From positions 1 through 64,000 of the forward strand of contig NZ_CAXMZT010000005.1 in NCBI RefSeq assembly GCF_964199965.1: a stretch of DNA of 64,000 nucleotides. Direction: 5' to 3'. The translations under genes and the position numbers were made by a program. This document shows, piece after piece, positions 8,443 to 17,552 of the stretch. The DNA comes from JAFIFT01 sp020051095. GTDB taxonomy: Bacteria; Pseudomonadota; Gammaproteobacteria; Legionellales; Legionellaceae. The stretch's first letter is position 1. Each line of letters begins with the position of its first letter. The notes under the pieces are model-generated. The model was not told where the DNA came from. It did not search any database and was given only the letters and a program-made list of their open reading frames with translations.

Positions 8443-9358
8443 CCTTCACTGGATTAGACCCTATTGGTTATTAGCCTTGATTCCTTGTATTTTGGCGGCC
8501 TTTTATTTATGGCGCTATCAGACCAATCAAAGTAGTTGGTCAGCCATTTGCGATCCCCATTTGTTAAAGCATCAACTAGTGGCAAGTGGTAAACAACAGC
8601 GCTTGTCCATGCTACCGTTGATTGTTTCTTTGCTGTTAATGATTTTGGGATTGGCCGGGCCCAGTTGGACGAAGCTGCCAACGCCCACTTATCAAACGGT
8701 CATGCCGAGAGTCATCTTGCTCGATATGTCTTCAGCCATGCAAGATACTGATGTGAAACCCAACCGGTTGTTTCGCGCAAAATTGCTGATTCGAGACATT
8801 TTGGATCAAACGAAGGAAGGACAAATTGCTTTGATTGCATATTCCGGGATGCCTTTCGTGGTGTCTCCGTTAACGCAAGACAGTAATACCATTGAATCAT
8901 TGTTATCATCTTTAAATAATGATGTGATGCCCGTTAGTGGGGATGACTTGGCTGCTGCGCTGCAAGAAGGAAAACAGCTGATTGAACAAGCGGGATTCCA
9001 CATCGGAGATTTGTTGGTGATTACAGCAAATCAACCAACGCAACAAGCAATCGAAACAGCCGAATCGTTAGCAGAAAACAATTTCCAAACTTCCGTGTTG
9101 CCGATTAATGGTAATCATTGGATTTCCAATGCAGACAATGCGCTTGCAAAAGCTGGAAAAGGAATGGTTATCGATTTTCCCAATAGCGGTCCAGGACTGC
9201 AACGTTGGTTAAACGAAAGTCATCGCTCGCATCAATTACAAGCGGATGTTATGAATAATGTGCCCTTATGGAAAGATGAAGGCCATTGGTTCATGTTGCT
9301 AGCGCTTTTAAGCTTGATTCCTGTGTTTCGCCGGGGTTATTTGGAGGCATTGGCATGA
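8435..9358 (+). CDS. batB: BatB-like VWA protein with altered metal-binding motif
   Basis: 307 residues. Two N-terminal transmembrane stretches (residues ~10-27 and ~63-80) are followed by a VWA domain and a C-terminal helix (FMLLALLSLIPVF). The segment DVKPNRLFRAKLLIRDIL is characteristic of BatB. The metal site reads LLDMSSAMQDTD, i.e. DxSxA where DxSxS is expected, so the second metal-coordinating serine is replaced by alanine. The adjacent BatA has the full motif, suggesting the two subunits differ in metal dependence. It ends in ATGA shared with the next gene. Confidence 0.88.
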   Translation: MSSLHWIRPYWLLALIPCILAAFYLWRYQTNQSSWSAICDPHLLKHQLVASGKQQRLSMLPLIVSLLLMILGLAGPSWTKLPTPTYQTVMPRVILLDMSSAMQDTDVKPNRLFRAKLLIRDILDQTKEGQIALIAYSGMPFVVSPLTQDSNTIESLLSSLNNDVMPVSGDDLAAALQEGKQLIEQAGFHIGDLLVITANQPTQQAIETAESLAENNFQTSVLPINGNHWISNADNALAKAGKGMVIDFPNSGPGLQRWLNESHRSHQLQADVMNNVPLWKDEGHWFMLLALLSLIPVFRRGYLEALA

Positions 9359-10287
9359 AAAAACAGGGCTGCTTGTTACTAGGTTTGCTTTTTTGCCAGC
9401 CGCTTATGGCTTGGCAATGGAAGGATTTTTGGCGAACAGCGGATCAACAGGCAAAAACGATGATGCAAAAAGGCCAATACAAGCAGGCAGCAGAGACGTT
9501 TCAGCGCCCCGATTGGCAAGCAACGGCTGCCTATCGTTCAGGACAATATGAGCAAGCAGCAAAACAGTTTGGTCAACAAGATGATGCGGATGGCTATTTT
9601 AACCAGGGCAATGCCTTAGCGCATATGGGTAAATATGAAGAAGCGATAGAGGCCTATAAAGAAGCATTGGATCTCAGCCCAGACATGGCTGATGCCAAAG
9701 AAAATAAAGCCATTTTGGAAAAACTACTCAAAGAAGAACAGAAGAAAGAACAAAACCAAAACCAGGATAACCAAAACCAGGATAAGCAAAACCAGGATAA
9801 CCAAAACCAGGATAAGCAAAACCAGGATAAGCAAAACCAGGATAAGCAAAACCAGGATAAGCAAAACCAGGATAACCAAAACCAGGATAAGCAAAACCAG
9901 GATAAGCAAAACCAGGATAACCAAAACCAGGATAAGCAAAACCAAGATAACCAAAACCAGGATAAGCAAAACCAAGATAACCAAAACCAGGATAAGCAAA
10001 ACCAAGATAAGCAAAACCAAGATAAGCAAAACCAGGATAAGCAAAACCAGGATAAGCAAAACCAGGATAAGCAAAACCAGGATAAGCAAAACCAGGATAA
10101 GCAAAACCAGGATAAGCAAAAATCCCCTAAATCGGAGTCTGCCGAAAAGAAGCAGTCGACTTTGAGCCCAGAAGATGAACAAAAAAAACAAAGACTTCTT
10201 CGTTTAGTGCCCGATGATCCGGGTGGTTTACTACGCCAAAAATTCTTACGGGATTACATAAGACGGCAGCGAGGGTGGCAGTCATGA
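9355..10287 (+). CDS. batC: BatC-like TPR protein with long NQDK repeat
   Basis: 310 residues from the ATG that overlaps the batB stop (ATGA); an upstream in-frame GTG exists but would discard the signal peptide. Residues 1-19 form a signal sequence or anchor (MKKQGCLLLGLLFC..LMA). TPR helices occupy ~20-125, with the pattern GYFNQGNALAHMGKYEEAIEAYKEALDLSPDMADA at roughly 80-115. A ~24-copy Q-N-Q-D-K/N pentapeptide tract follows, and then a charged tail ending FLRDYIRRQRGWQS, a conserved BatC-type ending. The low-complexity linker is far longer than usual. It overlaps the batD start by 4 bases. Confidence 0.9.
   Translation: MKKQGCLLLGLLFCQPLMAWQWKDFWRTADQQAKTMMQKGQYKQAAETFQRPDWQATAAYRSGQYEQAAKQFGQQDDADGYFNQGNALAHMGKYEEAIEAYKEALDLSPDMADAKENKAILEKLLKEEQKKEQNQNQDNQNQDKQNQDNQNQDKQNQDKQNQDKQNQDKQNQDNQNQDKQNQDKQNQDNQNQDKQNQDNQNQDKQNQDNQNQDKQNQDKQNQDKQNQDKQNQDKQNQDKQNQDKQNQDKQNQDKQKSPKSESAEKKQSTLSPEDEQKKQRLLRLVPDDPGGLLRQKFLRDYIRRQRGWQS
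9751..10119 (+). repeat. 15-base tandem repeat in batC
   Basis: About 24 tandem copies of CAAAACCAGGATAAG/C encode QNQDK or QNQDN. Units differ mostly at the last base (G/C, giving Lys/Asn) and one G/A change (CAGGAT versus CAAGAT), and the final nine units are all of the K type, indicating recent expansion. The unit is a multiple of three and free of stops in other frames, which creates long spurious reading frames on both strands. Confidence 0.97.
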
Positions 10288-11963
10288 TCAAACGCATAAT
10301 CATTACCGCGCTATTAGTATGCTTTATGCACATAGTGGCCGCAAATCAGGTTCAAGTCCAAGTTGAATCCCAATCCATTGTGGCGGATAAACCCTTCACG
10401 GTTACCTTCCGCGTTGAAGATCCGAGTCAACAATTGACGCCAGATTTTAGTGAACTCGAAAAAGATTTTACCATCTTAAGCACAGCGACAAGCACCCGCA
10501 TCAGCATTATCAATGGTCAACGTCAAGCAGAAGTAGTTTGGTCTGTCGTTCTGCAAACAAATCAGGCTGGCAAATTAATAATTCCTTCTATCAATTTTGG
10601 TCCCTATAGTTCGCCAGAAACGGCCCTAACAGTTGGAAAAAGAAGTCAAAGTGCCTCAAAATCGCTAAAGACAGATCAGCAGAAAACTCCTGTCTTTCTG
10701 CAAGCGGAAGTCAATAATAAAAAGCCTTATATTAATGAGGCCGTCATCTATACGGTCAAATTATATCGGCAAAGCGGGGTGTTTATTAATGGCAGCTACC
10801 AGCAGCAGGAAGTCGAAAACGCGTTAGTCGTCCCTTTAAACAAATCGCAAGATAGTACCATTTTATCCGATGGCCGTGCTTTTTTAGTTGAATCAATGAC
10901 ATATGCTATCTATCCCAATGACAAAGGTAAACTAATTATTAAAGCACCTTCCTTAAGAGGGACCATCAGCGATATTTATATGCGCCGTTTTGATATCGAT
11001 GCCAATGAAGTGAGTCTCGATGTACAACCGATTCCTAAATCGGCTAAAAATTATTGGCTGCCAGCAAAACAAGTGACTCTCAGCCAGAATTTCAGCCAAG
11101 ACACCCGTGATTTGCAGCAAGGCAACACAGTTATTCGAACCATCAAATTGACTGCGGTTGGGTTACCTGCTCAATTAATCCCGGAAGTGACACTCCCTTC
11201 GGGTACAAAGGCGAAAATTTATGAGGAAAAACCTGAGCGAGATAATACCGCTAGCAATAACCAGGTCGTTGGCACATTGACACTGAAAGTGACCTATTTG
11301 CTGGAGAATGCGGGGGATATTGACCTTCCGGAAATTATAGTCAGGTGGTTTAATACAAAAACACGAAAATATGAAACCGCTACTTTGCCGAAACAACAAT
11401 GGCAAGTCAAAGCATCACCCATCGGCAACTCAAAGCAATCCAACACAACATTAGGTACCCAATCCCAGCCTAAGTTACCTAAGCAATCAACCACTCCCGC
11501 AAAAACCATGGTGCATCAAGTTGCATCCAATTGGGTAATCATGGTCGTTATTGTCAGTATCCTTCTGTTTGTTGGCATCATTATCAAATTCCTCACCCAT
11601 CGACAATGGAAAAAAGTGCAATCAAAGGTGGTTTCTGTGAGTGAACGGCGATTGCGTCATCAATTAAAATTAGCCTGTCAAAAGCAAGAGGCAAAAGAGG
11701 CGAAAGTGGCGCTTGTTGATTGGGCAGCACTGTATTTTGATAACCCGAATATTATCAACCTGAGCCAAGTGAGCAATCAAATTGGTCACTTAGGTTTTAG
11801 TAAGGCAATTCAAGAATTGAATCAGTATCTGTATTCCCCTAAGCCGGGTAGTTATTGGCGTGGTGACGCCTTATGGCAAGCATGGGAAGACTATTGCAAG
11901 AAACGGAAAAACTCAAAGAGCAAAAGTAGCCAGTCCCTATCTCCCATGTTTCCGGAAACCTAG
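10284..11963 (+). CDS. batD: BatD-like oxygen-tolerance protein
   Basis: 559 residues from the ATG overlapping the batC stop; a GTG three codons upstream is the alternative. It has an N-terminal signal peptide (IIITALLVCFMHIVAANQ), a long beta-rich periplasmic region with the BatD opening QVQVQVESQSIVADKPFTVTFRV, a Ser/Gln/Pro linker near 390-410, one transmembrane helix near residues 418-440 (VIMVVIVSILLFVGIIIKFL) and a basic cytoplasmic tail. This is the usual BatD layout and length. It closes the Bat set; the amidase start follows only 3 bases later. Confidence 0.92.
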   Translation: MIKRIIITALLVCFMHIVAANQVQVQVESQSIVADKPFTVTFRVEDPSQQLTPDFSELEKDFTILSTATSTRISIINGQRQAEVVWSVVLQTNQAGKLIIPSINFGPYSSPETALTVGKRSQSASKSLKTDQQKTPVFLQAEVNNKKPYINEAVIYTVKLYRQSGVFINGSYQQQEVENALVVPLNKSQDSTILSDGRAFLVESMTYAIYPNDKGKLIIKAPSLRGTISDIYMRRFDIDANEVSLDVQPIPKSAKNYWLPAKQVTLSQNFSQDTRDLQQGNTVIRTIKLTAVGLPAQLIPEVTLPSGTKAKIYEEKPERDNTASNNQVVGTLTLKVTYLLENAGDIDLPEIIVRWFNTKTRKYETATLPKQQWQVKASPIGNSKQSNTTLGTQSQPKLPKQSTTPAKTMVHQVASNWVIMVVIVSILLFVGIIIKFLTHRQWKKVQSKVVSVSERRLRHQLKLACQKQEAKEAKVALVDWAALYFDNPNIINLSQVSNQIGHLGFSKAIQELNQYLYSPKPGSYWRGDALWQAWEDYCKKRKNSKSKSSQSLSPMFPET

Positions 11964-11966
11964 GCC

Positions 11967-13352
11967 ATGAATATTGATGCTTATTTAAGCCAAGATGCCA
12001 CGGGATTAGCTTTAGCCATCAAACAAAATGAAGCCAATTTCCAAGATCTGCTAAGTCTTGCCTGTGAACGAGCTGACCAGGTGAATCGCAAAATCAATGC
12101 GATCACGCATCAATTTCCCCAATTAGCTGAGCGTTTTATCATGCAGTTAAAAGGCGATGAACCCTTTTATGGTGTGCCCATCGTGGTGAAAGAGTTGGGC
12201 CAAGCCATCCCCGGTCTGCCAATGCGATGTGGTAGCCGGTTATTGGCCGATAACTTGGCTCAGTATCAACATGATTTTATTGGTAAGATTTTAGCATTGG
12301 GCTTTGTTCCATTTGCAATGACGAATACACCCGAATTTGGCCTATCCTATGTGACCGAAAGTCAGCTTTTTGGACCTTGCCGTAACCCGTATGACTTAAC
12401 CCGAAGTGCTGGTGGATCGTCAGGTGGCTCGGCAGCGGCAGTGGCGTCGGGTATTGTACCTGTTGCCACCGCCAGTGATGGCGGTGGTTCGATTCGTATC
12501 CCTGCTGCTTGCTGTGGACTTGTGGGATTTAAGCCGTCGTCGGGTATGATGCCTACTGGCCCCATTAGTTACGATCCTTGGTCAGGGATGGCTGTTAATA
12601 ATATCGTCAGTCGAACACTCAGAGATACGATTCGCATTTTTGAATTTTTTCATCCTCCCTTAAACAAGGAAAAGAAGGCCGACAAACCAACATTTGTCCT
12701 AGGCAAAGGACTTTTTAATGATGTGCCGATATTTCCTCCCTTTCAAGAAGCCTTTCTCTCGTTTATTGACAAGTTAAATCAAGCTAACTATACCGTTGTG
12801 GAGCGAGCATTTCATTTACCGTTGCAAGAAATCGGTGAAACAGTCCTCACGCTGATAAAAGCCAATATCAGTGCGGAGATGCAACGGATTGAGAAAACAA
12901 CGGGAAAGGCGATTACCTCTGATTTATTAGAGCCAGCTACTTGGGCTTTTTATGAGGGAGGCAAAAAATTAAGTGCCGCCGATTTAATTTTGGCGAGGGA
13001 CAGTCTTTTTCAATTATTGCGTCCTGTCAGAGAGGGATTGTCCGATAATGAAGTGATTATTAGCCCGGTCTTAGCTCAGCCCCCCTTACCACTTGGACAA
13101 TTATCCACGTCCGATCATTTTGATACCTACATCGAACAACATCTATTATTTTGTCCCTTTACAGGCTTATTTAATCAAACGGGAATGCCAGCGATTAGTC
13201 TGCCTTACTCCATGGCGGGTGGGTTTAATTTTTCTGTCCAATTAGGAGCAAGAAAAGGGAACGATCATGCGTTGCTCAAGGCTGCTAATCGCTTGTTAGC
13301 TGAAGGTATTATCACCGAACGTGCCCCTATTTTTCCGGGTAGCGGTAAATGA
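11967..13352 (+). CDS. Amidase signature family hydrolase
   Basis: 461 residues. The Ser-cisSer-Lys triad is visible: Lys75 in VVKELG, the cis-Ser in GGSSGGS (Ser151) and nucleophile Ser175 in ASDGGGSIRIPA; spacing between the two serines is 24 residues, as in fatty acid amide hydrolase. There is no signal peptide, so it is cytoplasmic. The family hydrolyses amides (aryl, acyl, or misacylated tRNA as GatA); no GatB/C is nearby and the RxNPYD context suits a general amidase. It is translationally coupled to the SulP gene (ATGA overlap) and continues the Bat operon. Confidence 0.9.
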   Translation: MNIDAYLSQDATGLALAIKQNEANFQDLLSLACERADQVNRKINAITHQFPQLAERFIMQLKGDEPFYGVPIVVKELGQAIPGLPMRCGSRLLADNLAQYQHDFIGKILALGFVPFAMTNTPEFGLSYVTESQLFGPCRNPYDLTRSAGGSSGGSAAAVASGIVPVATASDGGGSIRIPAACCGLVGFKPSSGMMPTGPISYDPWSGMAVNNIVSRTLRDTIRIFEFFHPPLNKEKKADKPTFVLGKGLFNDVPIFPPFQEAFLSFIDKLNQANYTVVERAFHLPLQEIGETVLTLIKANISAEMQRIEKTTGKAITSDLLEPATWAFYEGGKKLSAADLILARDSLFQLLRPVREGLSDNEVIISPVLAQPPLPLGQLSTSDHFDTYIEQHLLFCPFTGLFNQTGMPAISLPYSMAGGFNFSVQLGARKGNDHALLKAANRLLAEGIITERAPIFPGSGK

Positions 13353-15478
13353 CTCGTTGGCATCGGACACAAGCAGCGCTGGTCCTATTTGATTGGGCGA
13401 AGGATTTAAAATATTGGCCGAATGTTCGTCGGGATGTGGTGGCGGGTCTTACCGTGGCAATGCTGTTGATCCCGCAATCCTTAGCGTATGCACAACTCGC
13501 GGGCTTACCAATATACTATGGGTTGTATGCGGCGTTCATACCCCCCATTATCGCAAGTCTATTTGCATCTTCTCGGTATTTATCCACGGGGCCTGTTGCC
13601 ATCACCTCCCTTTTAACCGCTTCAGTATTACAGAACTTAGCGGTTTCTGGCAGCGATGAATACATTGCTTATGCCATCGCTTTGTGTTTGCTTGCCGGAA
13701 TAATTCAATGTGGCTTGGGGGCGCTAAAGCTAGGAAGGGTGATGAACTTCATTTCCTATCCTGTGATGATTGGGTTTGCCAATGCAGCGGCGATAATCAT
13801 CGCCTTAGCACAATTGGGAAATTTAATTGGTATTCCAACCCCGCCTGCGACTCATGCGATTGATGCGTTTTTTAAGGTGATACAAGATATACCCAATCTC
13901 GTGAATATTGCGAGCCTGTCGATTGGATTATTAGCCATCCTCTTGATCATTATTGGCCAATATTATTTCCGCCGATGGCCTATTGTATTAATGGTTGCGT
14001 TGTTAACAACGCTAATTGCATGGCTAACAAACTATCAGCAACAACGCACAGTGACCTTCGATCAAATCATAAACCCTTCTATAGCCATGCTCATAAAAAG
14101 TCGTGCAAGCTTTGAGGAAGACTCCGCTAAGTTAATTGTCAATATTGAAAAAGCACAACGTCAAGTGGATGAGGCGATTGACACAGAAGACACCCCTGAA
14201 GATAAGATGGCGGGATTAATGAACCAACTCAGCCAAGCAAAATGGCAGTTAGAGCAACGTATTATTCGTGATAAGGTTGATAAAACTGCTTTAAACCGCA
14301 TTCGCTTGCGCGAGTTAAGCACGGAAAAAGGGGTGCGCTATTTCATTGAAGGTCAAATGTCGCCCATTGGCAAAGTCGGTAAAAAAGTATGGCAAATCGA
14401 CGATTACTATCTTGATTATGTTGATATTCGTACTGGCGGTGAAGTCGTTGGCAGCATACCCTCGGGGTTGCCTTCATTCCAATTGATTGCATTGGACAGT
14501 CGATTGATTAAACGCTTATTAATTGGTGCATTGGCGATCGCCTTGATTGGATTTATGGAATCGATTGCGGTGGCCAAACGTTATGCGACAGATAAGCGAG
14601 AATCGTTGAGTATTAATCAAGAGTTAGTTTCCCAAGGGTTGGCTAAAATAAGTGGGGCGTTTTTTCAAAGTATGCCTGTTTCAGGTGGATTTGCGCGAAC
14701 GGCATTAAACATGGCAAGCGGTGCACGAACTAATTTTTCAAATATAGTCGCCGGTCTGACAGTCGGTTTGATACTGCTGGTAGGAACAGGCCTATTTTAT
14801 TATCTACCAAAAGCAACGTTGGCTGCTATTATTATCGTTTCAGTCATTGGGCTGGTCAATTTTCCTGCCATGTTCCATATATTCCGTGTTAGTCGGAATG
14901 AAGGGTTTTTGGCGTTATTTACCTTTGCGGCTACTTTGCTATTAGCGCCACGCATCGATTATGCCATATTGCTAGGGGTGCTCGTATCTTTGGTGATTTA
15001 TTTAAATGAGGGAATGAATCCCAAAATCGTGGAGTTGGTCCGCCAAGATGATAACGAGTGGGGAGAAGTTCGCCCAGGGCAAGCAACGTGTTATTTGATA
15101 AGCATGATTCGCTTTGGCGGCTCGTTATATTTTGCCAATGCGACCTATTTTGCCGATACCTTGCTGGAGTTAGTCAGAAGCCGTCCAAAATTAAAGTATA
15201 TTATCGTGGATTGTATCCGGGTAAATAAAATTGATGCCAGTGGCTTACAAGCCTTAGAGAATGTGGTATTTCAGCTCGATGATGCTGGTGTGGAAGTTTG
15301 GTTTGTTCGAATGAGACAGTCGGTTAAGACAATATTAGAACATAGCCAGTGTCCTCTCTTGAAAAAAGAAACCCTATTTTTTGCAAGTCATCGCCAAGCC
15401 ATCGATGCGCTCACTCAATATTTAGGTGCAAAGCATATGAACAATTGCCCATTAGCGAAAATCAAAGGCAAGCACTAA
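13349..15478 (+). CDS. SulP/SLC26 anion transporter with large internal insertion
   Basis: 709 residues. The N-terminal permease half has the SulP signature IPQSLAYAQLAGLPIYYGLYAAFIPPIIASLFASSR at about 41-76, plus many transmembrane helices; the C-terminal ~150 residues form a STAS domain (YIIVDCIRVNKIDASGLQALEN). Between helix regions near residues 230 and 365 there is a ~135-residue hydrophilic insertion with heptad-like charged helices, after which the normal SulP sequence resumes (GSIPSGLPSF). Substrate could be sulfate, bicarbonate or an organic anion; this cannot be decided from sequence. Last gene of the Bat-amidase run. Confidence 0.9.
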   Translation: MTRWHRTQAALVLFDWAKDLKYWPNVRRDVVAGLTVAMLLIPQSLAYAQLAGLPIYYGLYAAFIPPIIASLFASSRYLSTGPVAITSLLTASVLQNLAVSGSDEYIAYAIALCLLAGIIQCGLGALKLGRVMNFISYPVMIGFANAAAIIIALAQLGNLIGIPTPPATHAIDAFFKVIQDIPNLVNIASLSIGLLAILLIIIGQYYFRRWPIVLMVALLTTLIAWLTNYQQQRTVTFDQIINPSIAMLIKSRASFEEDSAKLIVNIEKAQRQVDEAIDTEDTPEDKMAGLMNQLSQAKWQLEQRIIRDKVDKTALNRIRLRELSTEKGVRYFIEGQMSPIGKVGKKVWQIDDYYLDYVDIRTGGEVVGSIPSGLPSFQLIALDSRLIKRLLIGALAIALIGFMESIAVAKRYATDKRESLSINQELVSQGLAKISGAFFQSMPVSGGFARTALNMASGARTNFSNIVAGLTVGLILLVGTGLFYYLPKATLAAIIIVSVIGLVNFPAMFHIFRVSRNEGFLALFTFAATLLLAPRIDYAILLGVLVSLVIYLNEGMNPKIVELVRQDDNEWGEVRPGQATCYLISMIRFGGSLYFANATYFADTLLELVRSRPKLKYIIVDCIRVNKIDASGLQALENVVFQLDDAGVEVWFVRMRQSVKTILEHSQCPLLKKETLFFASHRQAIDALTQYLGAKHMNNCPLAKIKGKH

Positions 15479-15608
15479 CAGGGTTTGTCACCGACCCGAG
15501 TTACTTATCATCAAACAATGATTTCAACGCTCTAACGCGGGATTGAACTTGAGCGTGAAGTTGTCGCAGGATTATTAATCAACTATTATTAAAATAGTAA
15601 CTAATTGT

Positions 15609-15625
15609 TTAGGGACGTTCCCTAA
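15609..15625. repeat. Short palindrome upstream of the YejM-like gene
   Basis: TTAGGGA and TCCCTAA (7-base arms, 3-base centre CGT) lie 23 bases before the start codon at 15648. It could be an operator for a dimeric regulator. A degraded version (AGGGATGTTCCTTAA) occurs right after the same gene's stop codon near 17551. Confidence 0.4.
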
Positions 15626-15647
15626 TAGAGATGAGTAGCGAAGACCG

Positions 15648-17552
15648 ATGAACATGCCACAAAATAAAAAGGACATCCTGCGTTTTGTCGGTTGGTTTTT
15701 TGTGTTCAATGCTATTTTATTTTGGCTATTAGGTTATGGCTATTTAGAGAAAATATTACTATCACCCTCCTTGTTTGAAAATACAATCGTTGATTTTACC
15801 AGTCTAACGGGCAAAACAGTTGTCATCGTTTTTGCTGTCGTCAATTATCTTTGTTATATGACGGCATTGGCGTTTTTTCCAGCCATGCCCATACTACTCA
15901 TAGCTTACTTTATACCGATTAAGCGGCTTATATGGTTATTTTGCATCGGAATTGGCACATTGAGTCTGATGTTGCTCATTATTAACAATAATATTTTCTC
16001 CATGTTTAAGTTCCATCTCAATACGCAAATTCTGAGTTTGCTGTTTGAAACTAAAGGGATGGATGTATTTGAATTTTCGATGCGTGAATACGTCACGTTT
16101 TTCACCGTGCTTGGGGTGGTGTTTTTTATTGAAATTTGTGTTGCCTATGTCGTTTGGACAAAAATAATCATTCGTAAAAAGCTGCATTTTGGAAAGACAC
16201 TCGCGACATTTTGGCTGGGTGGGTTCTTGTTTAGTTATTTCATGTTAATGCTGTCAATTGATAACAACAATAATTTATTTAGTCAGCAAACACCCAATTT
16301 ACCATTATATAACCAATTGTTAGTCTATTTGATCCCGGATAAAAATGCGGCAGATATATTGTATCGCTACAGTGAAGAGCACTTTTCACAACCTATTTTC
16401 TCAGATGAGAAAATGAATTATCCGCAGAACCCTTTGTTGTGTTCAAGGCCAGAGAATCCTCCTAATATCATCCTCATTATGGTTGATTCCTTAAGGTATG
16501 ATAGCTTGAAAGACCATATGCCTAACCTAAATAAGTTTGCAAACAAAGCTTGGCAATTTAACAACCATTTGAGCGGCGGAAATGCAACTCAAGCGGGGTT
16601 GTTCAGTATATTTTATTCGATTCCAGCTAATTACTGGACCGCTGCCCTAAAACATAAGATTCCACCTGTATTCATGCAGTTATTGCTAAAGTATGGTTAC
16701 TTAACCAAAATTGTGTGGTCGAGTGAAATGGTCAATCCGCCGTTTCATCAAACAATTTATCATGGCTTAAGCGATTTGAATATTCATGGGGCGCCGGGTG
16801 ACGATGTTGGTCAACGAGATCAATTTGTGACGGAGCAAGCCATTCGTTTTTTGCAGGATAACCATCAAAAGCAACCATTATTTCTGAATCTATTCTATGA
16901 TGCACCGCACGCATATTGTCAAGATCAAAGCTATCCAACCCCTTATCAGCCGTCTTTAGAACAATGTTCACGGATTGCCATGACCAACGATGTGGATGCT
17001 AAGCCCTACTACAATCGCTACTTAAACGCGGTCAATTTTGTTGACGGTGAATTAGCAAAACTGTTAACCAACTTAGAAAAACTAGGGTATTTAAAAAACA
17101 GTATTATTATCATTACCTCCGATCATGGCCAGGAATTTAATGACAATAAACAAAATTACTGGGGGCATGCTGGTAACTTCACCAAAGCGCAAGTGCAAGT
17201 TCCGCTTATTATTTATTGGCCAAACAGCAAACCTAGGACCATCGACTATTTAACGAGTAGTTATGATATTGTCCCAACCTTACAAAAGCGAGTATTTCAA
17301 TGTCAAAATCCAATCATTGATTACAGTATTGGTCAGGATTTATTAGTCAAACATAATCGACTGCCATTTGTTATTTCAGCAAGCTATAGCAATCTAGGAT
17401 TGATTGAACCCGATCGTTTGACCACATTCCGAACATCCGGGGAAATATTTATTCGAAATCCAAACGCAGAACCTCAGCCTGATGCAAAACCTCGATTAAG
17501 CAGCTTGAAAAAAGCATTGCAATTGATGCGTTTGTACTTTGTTAAATCGTAG
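15648..17552 (+). CDS. YejM/PbgA-like inner-membrane sulfatase-fold protein
   Basis: 634 residues. Five transmembrane helices fill residues ~10-210 (DUF3413-type domain, starting FVGWFFVFNAILFWLL), followed by a periplasmic alkaline-phosphatase/sulfatase-fold domain with IILIMVDSLRYDSL near residue 275-288 and TSDHGQEFND near residue 490. In enterobacteria YejM (PbgA, LapC) senses lipopolysaccharide and restrains LpxC degradation through LapB; some relatives are phosphoethanolamine-type enzymes. The DUF3413-plus-sulfatase layout favours the YejM group; length is slightly above the E. coli protein. It is separated from SulP by 169 bases and probably has its own promoter. Confidence 0.85.
   Translation: MNMPQNKKDILRFVGWFFVFNAILFWLLGYGYLEKILLSPSLFENTIVDFTSLTGKTVVIVFAVVNYLCYMTALAFFPAMPILLIAYFIPIKRLIWLFCIGIGTLSLMLLIINNNIFSMFKFHLNTQILSLLFETKGMDVFEFSMREYVTFFTVLGVVFFIEICVAYVVWTKIIIRKKLHFGKTLATFWLGGFLFSYFMLMLSIDNNNNLFSQQTPNLPLYNQLLVYLIPDKNAADILYRYSEEHFSQPIFSDEKMNYPQNPLLCSRPENPPNIILIMVDSLRYDSLKDHMPNLNKFANKAWQFNNHLSGGNATQAGLFSIFYSIPANYWTAALKHKIPPVFMQLLLKYGYLTKIVWSSEMVNPPFHQTIYHGLSDLNIHGAPGDDVGQRDQFVTEQAIRFLQDNHQKQPLFLNLFYDAPHAYCQDQSYPTPYQPSLEQCSRIAMTNDVDAKPYYNRYLNAVNFVDGELAKLLTNLEKLGYLKNSIIIITSDHGQEFNDNKQNYWGHAGNFTKAQVQVPLIIYWPNSKPRTIDYLTSSYDIVPTLQKRVFQCQNPIIDYSIGQDLLVKHNRLPFVISASYSNLGLIEPDRLTTFRTSGEIFIRNPNAEPQPDAKPRLSSLKKALQLMRLYFVKS

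Noticed and set aside
9751..10119. Possible CRISPR array
   Set aside because: Tandem units without spacers, in frame with a TPR protein; no cas genes in the window.
9692..10191. Long open frames in two other frames and on the opposite strand across the batC repeat (157 and 155 residues)
   Set aside because: They arise because the 15-base repeat contains no stop in those frames; the products are pure low-complexity repeats (KTRIS or VLLIL) without ribosome binding sites.
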